Shown piece by piece: positions 54,200-55,389 of a stretch of DNA of 55,389 nucleotides; within the stretch, counting starts at the first letter, position 1, and each line of letters opens with the position of its first letter. This DNA comes from an uncultured bacterium (GTDB taxonomy: Bacteria > Pseudomonadota > Gammaproteobacteria > Burkholderiales > CAIKXV01). A program made the position numbers and the translations under genes. Location of the stretch: the NCBI GenBank assembly GCA_903873475.1, contig CAIQON010000252.1, forward strand, positions 1 to 55,389, written 5' to 3'. The notes beneath the pieces are model-generated. The model saw nothing but the letters and a program-made list of their open reading frames with translations. It was not told the DNA's origin and searched no databases.

Positions 54200-55180
54200 T
54201 CAGGCGATCACTTCCACCTTCGCTCGCCGCGCCACCGCGCTCCAGGTAGTGATCTGCGATTCGATAAGCTTGTTGAACTCCGCCCCGGTCACCGGGCTCT
54301 TGCGCGGCAGGGTCTGCAGGTCGTCCAGCCGCTTCATGATGTCCGGGCGCGCGAGGATTTCCGGCATCAGCGAGGTGAGCCGCTGCGCGATCGGCGCCGG
54401 CAGGCCCTTCGGCGCCGACATGCCAAGCCACTGCGAACCGGTGAGCGAGGGGAAGCCCGCCTCGGCGAAGGTCGGGATATCGGGCAGGCCGGGCAGCCGC
54501 GCGGGCGTGGACACGGCCAGCGCGCGCAGCGAACCGCCCCTGAGCTGGTCGACGTTGGTCGTGATCGGATCGAGCACGCTGTCGATCTGTCCGCCCAGGA
54601 GCTCGGCCAGCGCCGGTGCACTGCCCTGGTAGGGCACATGGTCGTGCATGGGTGCATTGCCTTCGATCTTCAGCATCTCGCCGAACAGGTGGTTCGCCGA
54701 ACCGATGCCCGAAGAGCCGTAGCGCACCGGCTTCACACGGGCCGTCGCGACGTAGTCGGCAAGCGTCTTGAACGGCGACTGCGGACGCACCAGCAGCACC
54801 ATCGGCGCCTCGACCAGCATCGCCATGTGGGTGAAATCGGCGATCGCGTCGAACGGCATCTTGTTGCGCGTGGCCGTCGCATAGACATGCACCGATGCAT
54901 GGCTCACCAGCAGCGAGTAGCCGTCCGGGTTCTGGCGCGCCGCGAAATCGGTGCCGACCAGGCCGCCCGCGCCGGGCCGGTTCTCCACCAGGACGGTCTG
55001 CGACAGGGCCTGCTGCAGGTGCGGCGCGATCAGCCGCGCCACGGTATCGACGAGGCCGCCGGGCGGAAACTGGCAGATCAGCCGGATCGGGCCGCGCGTG
55101 GGCCAGGCCTGCGACTGGGCGTTAGCCCAGGGGGCGATGAGGGATGCCGCGCCGGCGGCGAGCAGATCACGACGCTTCAT
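54200..55180 (-). CDS. TTT substrate-binding protein (Bug/TctC family)
   Basis: QAWPTRGPIRLICQFPPGGLVDTVARLIAPHLQQALSQTVLVENRPGAGGLVGTDFAARQNPDGYSLL. Confidence 0.95.
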   Translation of the reverse strand: MKRRDLLAAGAASLIAPWANAQSQAWPTRGPIRLICQFPPGGLVDTVARLIAPHLQQALSQTVLVENRPGAGGLVGTDFAARQNPDGYSLLVSHASVHVYATATRNKMPFDAIADFTHMAMLVEAPMVLLVRPQSPFKTLADYVATARVKPVRYGSSGIGSANHLFGEMLKIEGNAPMHDHVPYQGSAPALAELLGGQIDSVLDPITTNVDQLRGGSLRALAVSTPARLPGLPDIPTFAEAGFPSLTGSQWLGMSAPKGLPAPIAQRLTSLMPEILARPDIMKRLDDLQTLPRKSPVTGAEFNKLIESQITTWSAVARRAKVEVIA

Positions 55181-55252
55181 GGAGTCTCCGGGAGATTTGC
55201 AGGAAAAGAGACTCGAGCCGCTGAAGGCGCGAGTCGGTTTTCAAACCTCTAG

Positions 55253-55389
55253 GGAAGGTCTGAACAAGTCATGGATGATGCGCGCCGGTTCCGAATCGTG
55301 GCGCGAATCGCGTCGGCGGGCAGCCTGAGCCACCGAAACCGTTCGATGTAGTTGCCGTTTTTGCTCTTCATGCCATTTGCGGACGCACC
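55253..55389. mobile_element. Possible IS5-family element end entering the window from the right
   Basis: GGAAGGTCTGAACAAGTC resembles an IS5-family terminal repeat, preceded by CTAG (YTAR-type target). No transposase core is visible in the available bases. Confidence 0.4.

Noticed and set aside
1-55389. CRISPR array
   Set aside because: The direct repeats seen are short tandem repeats (12-14 bp or 6 bp) with no spacers; no Cas genes.
1-55389. tRNA or rRNA genes
   Set aside because: No tRNA-like cloverleaf (GGTTCRANNCC-type T-loop with matching acceptor ends) or conserved rRNA segments were noticed; a tRNAscan/Infernal run would be needed to be certain.

Overview
GC-rich window (55.4 kb), probably betaproteobacterial (Burkholderiales-like; inferred from gene content only). 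Its dominant feature is an unusual density of tripartite-tricarboxylate-transporter (TTT) substrate-binding proteins of the Bug/TctC family. I count 13 apparently intact exported copies, 1 divergent copy with no visible signal peptide, and 2 broken copies, with no recognisable TctA/TctB membrane component in the window. The receptors are interspersed with catabolic enzymes: GMC oxidoreductase, TauD- and PhyH-type dioxygenases, SDRs, MmgE/PrpD, enoyl-CoA hydratase, acyl-CoA synthetase (ADP-forming type), amidohydrolase, FMN alpha-hydroxyacid oxidase, AA_synth family and a MetE-like protein. There is a btuFCD-like cobalamin uptake operon. There are six apparently complete toxin-antitoxin modules (PIN types, ParDE, BrnTA) plus three TA remnants. 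An internally deleted IS3-family remnant lies near the left edge and a possible IS5-family end at the right edge. The items most worth a second look are the receptor array, a locus pairing a diiron ferritin-like protein with a divergent 2Fe-2S reductase, an apparent intragenic inversion in a Bug gene beside BrnTA, and the signal-peptide-less receptor homologue. All calls come from reading the sequence and ORF translations; no database search was run.
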